Shown here one piece after another: positions 62,083 through 64,000 of a stretch of DNA of 64,000 bases. How positions within the stretch are numbered: position 1 is the stretch's first letter; each line of letters opens with the position of its first letter. The DNA comes from Kaustia mangrovi (GTDB taxonomy: Bacteria; Pseudomonadota; Alphaproteobacteria; Rhizobiales; Im1), in the NCBI RefSeq assembly GCF_015482775.1, contig NZ_CP058214.1, positions 868,001 through 932,000 on the forward strand. The letters run 5' to 3'. The translations under genes were made by a program, and so were the position numbers. A model generated the notes under the pieces. That model did not search any database. It saw nothing but the letters and a program-made list of their open reading frames with translations, and was not told where the DNA came from.

Positions 62083-64000
62083 TCACCGCGCACGCCGCCT
62101 TTGCCGCTTCTTTATGAGCCAGCTGTGATACGACTCTAAGCCAAGATAGAGTTGCTGAGTATAATCAGCCAAATGTCGCAAATTATCCATTCTTGCCAAG
62201 CCGTGAGAAGCGATTTTGGCGCGCTTGCCCCCCTTCGCCTCCCACTCTGACTTAAGAGAATAAGCAGTGAACAACTCTGTACCTGTGAGCATAATGACAG
62301 GTGCTCGTGTGCCGCGCTGGTTCGGTAGGTATTCTCGCCCCCAAGTGGCCAGTCTTCTTAGTCGCGCAATTTCCCGGTGCGAGAGATCGCTCGCCTCTTT
62401 CATGGTGGCGAAGACAATAATTGAGCCAGGAAAACGCTTGGCGAGGCACTTCATTCTACCGACATCATCTCGCGTGAACGCTTCGCGGCTGAAACTCTTG
62501 GCCTCGCCGAATACCGTCTCGGTAGGATAATCGTTGCCTAGGATTTGCTTGCGCTGATACCAGAGAATGACGTCAGCTTCGGGTTTGCACGTCGGTTCAA
62601 GTTCCAGTTCTTGTCCAGCCGACCAAGTAATCTGGGCGCGCGTTCGTCCGATGACGGTGGCAAAGAAGCGAAGCGTGAGCGCCGCTGCGTAACCTCCTCC
62701 CGCATAGTCAGGGAGAGCGAATGGGCCGACAAGGCGGTAGGACCAACGGGTATGCTGGCTTGAAGACGGGTCAATAACTGGAAACGGAAAGGACTGTAGA
62801 CATAGACCGCAATTTACAGTGTGGCCAAGATCCTTCAGCTGGTGCCAGCTCCAGCTGGAACATTTTTCACATTTGATTTCGAGCCCGAGTTCAACCGCGT
62901 TGCGCTGCACGAGAGTCTCGAAATTTTTGCGACGCCAAATGTCGCCTTTAGTGATGTTGTGGATGCGATTTCGAAATTCTTGGTGCTGTATGCTTCTTGA
63001 ACCTGGCTTTCGTGATATTTTATCGAGAAGCTGAACTATTTCGGGGTGAGCTATGCTCCTGACACCCCAGAAACCGCTGAGCGTTTTCACAATTTGCTGC
63101 GTTGCACGCCCGGAATCAGACTGTGAAGATCTCACATTTTTTGTTTCCAGCCACTTCCGTATAGTTGTTGCATCATCCGAAAATTGCCAGAACTGCGAAA
63201 CACCTCGGTACTTATGAAATACCACCAAGCCTTCGGTCGTTGACAGCAGATATTCCAAGTCGATATTCAGACGAGAGAATAGGCCATGCCGATGGTTAGT
63301 TGGATAGACAGTGGCGACTTGACCATTAAGTCCCCAATCTCGCAAATTGACGACATTGGCCCACCGGTGATCATTTCCGTACTCCGAGGCAAACTCCGGG
63401 TGCAGCCCTTCGAACCGCAGCTCAGGTTTCTCGGGATCGATTGGTGCATCAAAGGTTTTGCTGTCGGCCGACAGAGTCGGTCGCATTTCGCGCACAGTGA
63501 AACTCGGTGAAGATCGCCAAAGCGGTGGGTAACAATCCTGACGAACAATTGCCCCCTCGATCTCGACTCTGAAATGGGCACGATAGATGCGATCCAAATT
63601 CTCAGTTGGAATGGAGCGTGCGAACATCACGTGTGGCTGGATCATTACCCCGTTGGGGTTGTCGGGTAGGGGTCGATAATTCAGCTTTATGAATTCTTTT
63701 GCGAAAGCCGATAACTCTCCTGCCCATTGGACAGGAACTGGCAGAACATCGCGACGAGTGGCGCGAAGATTCCAGTAGTCAATTAGGTCCTGAGACTTTG
63801 TCGGATCCAGCACGAACAGCGCCGGATCGCTGAGATCGTGATAGCCGACGTTGAGCTTCGAATGTCCCATACGAAGTGCTGATCTTCTGCCTGATCGGAA
63901 GAATTCGGCGAGAGCGTCTCCATCCAGTACGACGGTCTCGGGATCGAAAGTATCGATGAAAGCGTTCTCAAAGTAGGCGAGGCCATCGGTTTTCGGGAAG
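62083..64000 (-). CDS. Unrecognised protein with zinc-ribbon and PD-(D/E)XK-like segment, 5' end off the window
   Basis: The frame is open to the right edge (the visible N-terminal part begins FPKTDGLAYFENAF), so the start lies beyond 64000; the Met at 63870 is internal. I do not recognise the family. Visible, numbering from that Met: a globular alpha/beta region, a four-cysteine segment (C334-x2-C337, C354-x2-C357) like a zinc ribbon, then ADVILWY (Asp433) and GEAKSF (Glu456-Ala-Lys458) followed by a strand SIIVFAT, which fits a PD-(D/E)XK nuclease core, and a basic C-terminus (KKRQRRRAR). Its GC content is clearly below its neighbours, so recent transfer is likely. A defence or DNA-processing role is conceivable but unproven. 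Confidence 0.7.
   Translation of the reverse strand, partial: FPKTDGLAYFENAFIDTFDPETVVLDGDALAEFFRSGRRSALRMGHSKLNVGYHDLSDPALFVLDPTKSQDLIDYWNLRATRRDVLPVPVQWAGELSAFAKEFIKLNYRPLPDNPNGVMIQPHVMFARSIPTENLDRIYRAHFRVEIEGAIVRQDCYPPLWRSSPSFTVREMRPTLSADSKTFDAPIDPEKPELRFEGLHPEFASEYGNDHRWANVVNLRDWGLNGQVATVYPTNHRHGLFSRLNIDLEYLLSTTEGLVVFHKYRGVSQFWQFSDDATTIRKWLETKNVRSSQSDSGRATQQIVKTLSGFWGVRSIAHPEIVQLLDKISRKPGSRSIQHQEFRNRIHNITKGDIWRRKNFETLVQRNAVELGLEIKCEKCSSWSWHQLKDLGHTVNCGLCLQSFPFPVIDPSSSQHTRWSYRLVGPFALPDYAGGGYAAALTLRFFATVIGRTRAQITWSAGQELELEPTCKPEADVILWYQRKQILGNDYPTETVFGEAKSFSREAFTRDDVGRMKCLAKRFPGSIIVFATMKEASDLSHREIARLRRLATWGREYLPNQRGTRAPVIMLTGTELFTAYSLKSEWEAKGGKRAKIASHGLARMDNLRHLADYTQQLYLGLESYHSWLIKKRQRRRAR

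Noticed and set aside
1-64000. CRISPR arrays, tRNA or rRNA genes
   Set aside because: I saw no regularly spaced repeats and no cloverleaf or rRNA-like sequence while reading; a covariance-model search would be needed to exclude small RNAs.

Overview
The window is high-GC DNA from an alphaproteobacterium, most likely of the order Hyphomicrobiales (Rhizobiales). The evidence is the combination of a cycHJKL-type cytochrome c maturation operon followed by degP, a two-component pair and glnE; a FeuN/FeuP/FeuQ-like osmosensing trio; a MucR/Ros regulator; heterotetrameric sarcosine oxidase; and an RcGTA-type gene transfer agent cluster. Almost every base is coding and many adjacent genes overlap by 1, 4 or 8 bases. 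No rRNA, tRNA, insertion sequence, integrase or CRISPR array was seen.

Layout. 1-942: C-terminal part of a PAS sensor kinase. 1232-13495 (minus strand): ccmI-ccmE-ccmF-ccmH, a hydrolase/OsmC fusion, degP, an OmpR-type regulator, its kinase, and glnE. 13681-19201 (plus): soxBDAG, facing a MetF-like reductase (minus) and followed by a divergent GlxA/GbdR-like regulator; together they look like a glycine betaine/sarcosine catabolism and one-carbon module. 21892-24278 (minus): FeuQ, FeuP and a small PepSY protein, preceded by a 14-bp tandem repeat. 24391-41147 (minus): a gene transfer agent cluster running from small terminase through portal, protease, capsid, connectors, tail tube, tape measure and baseplate to a lysozyme/holin lysis module. 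41509-51682: class A penicillin-binding protein, DUF1214/DUF1254 pair, EamA transporter, peptidoglycan-binding membrane protein, DUF5330, SufE, and a group of small DNA-binding or regulatory proteins. 51915-58569 (minus): MucR, then the seven-gene Mrp sodium/proton antiporter. 58888-61896 (plus): MaoC, MsrB and oligopeptidase B.

62083-64000 (minus) is different: one long gene of clearly lower GC, cut by the right edge, with a four-cysteine zinc-ribbon-like segment and a D...E-x-K nuclease-like pattern. I do not recognise it. It could be the edge of a transferred, possibly defence-related island and is the best candidate here for something undescribed.

Points that matter for the reader: ccmI is split by a one-base frameshift at a G6 run; the GTA lysozyme frame runs through the whole holin gene, which suggests another frameshift; an intrinsic terminator sits only about 18 bases before the start codon of the regulator downstream of degP; and full or near-match CtrA-type boxes occur at 45477 and 47412.
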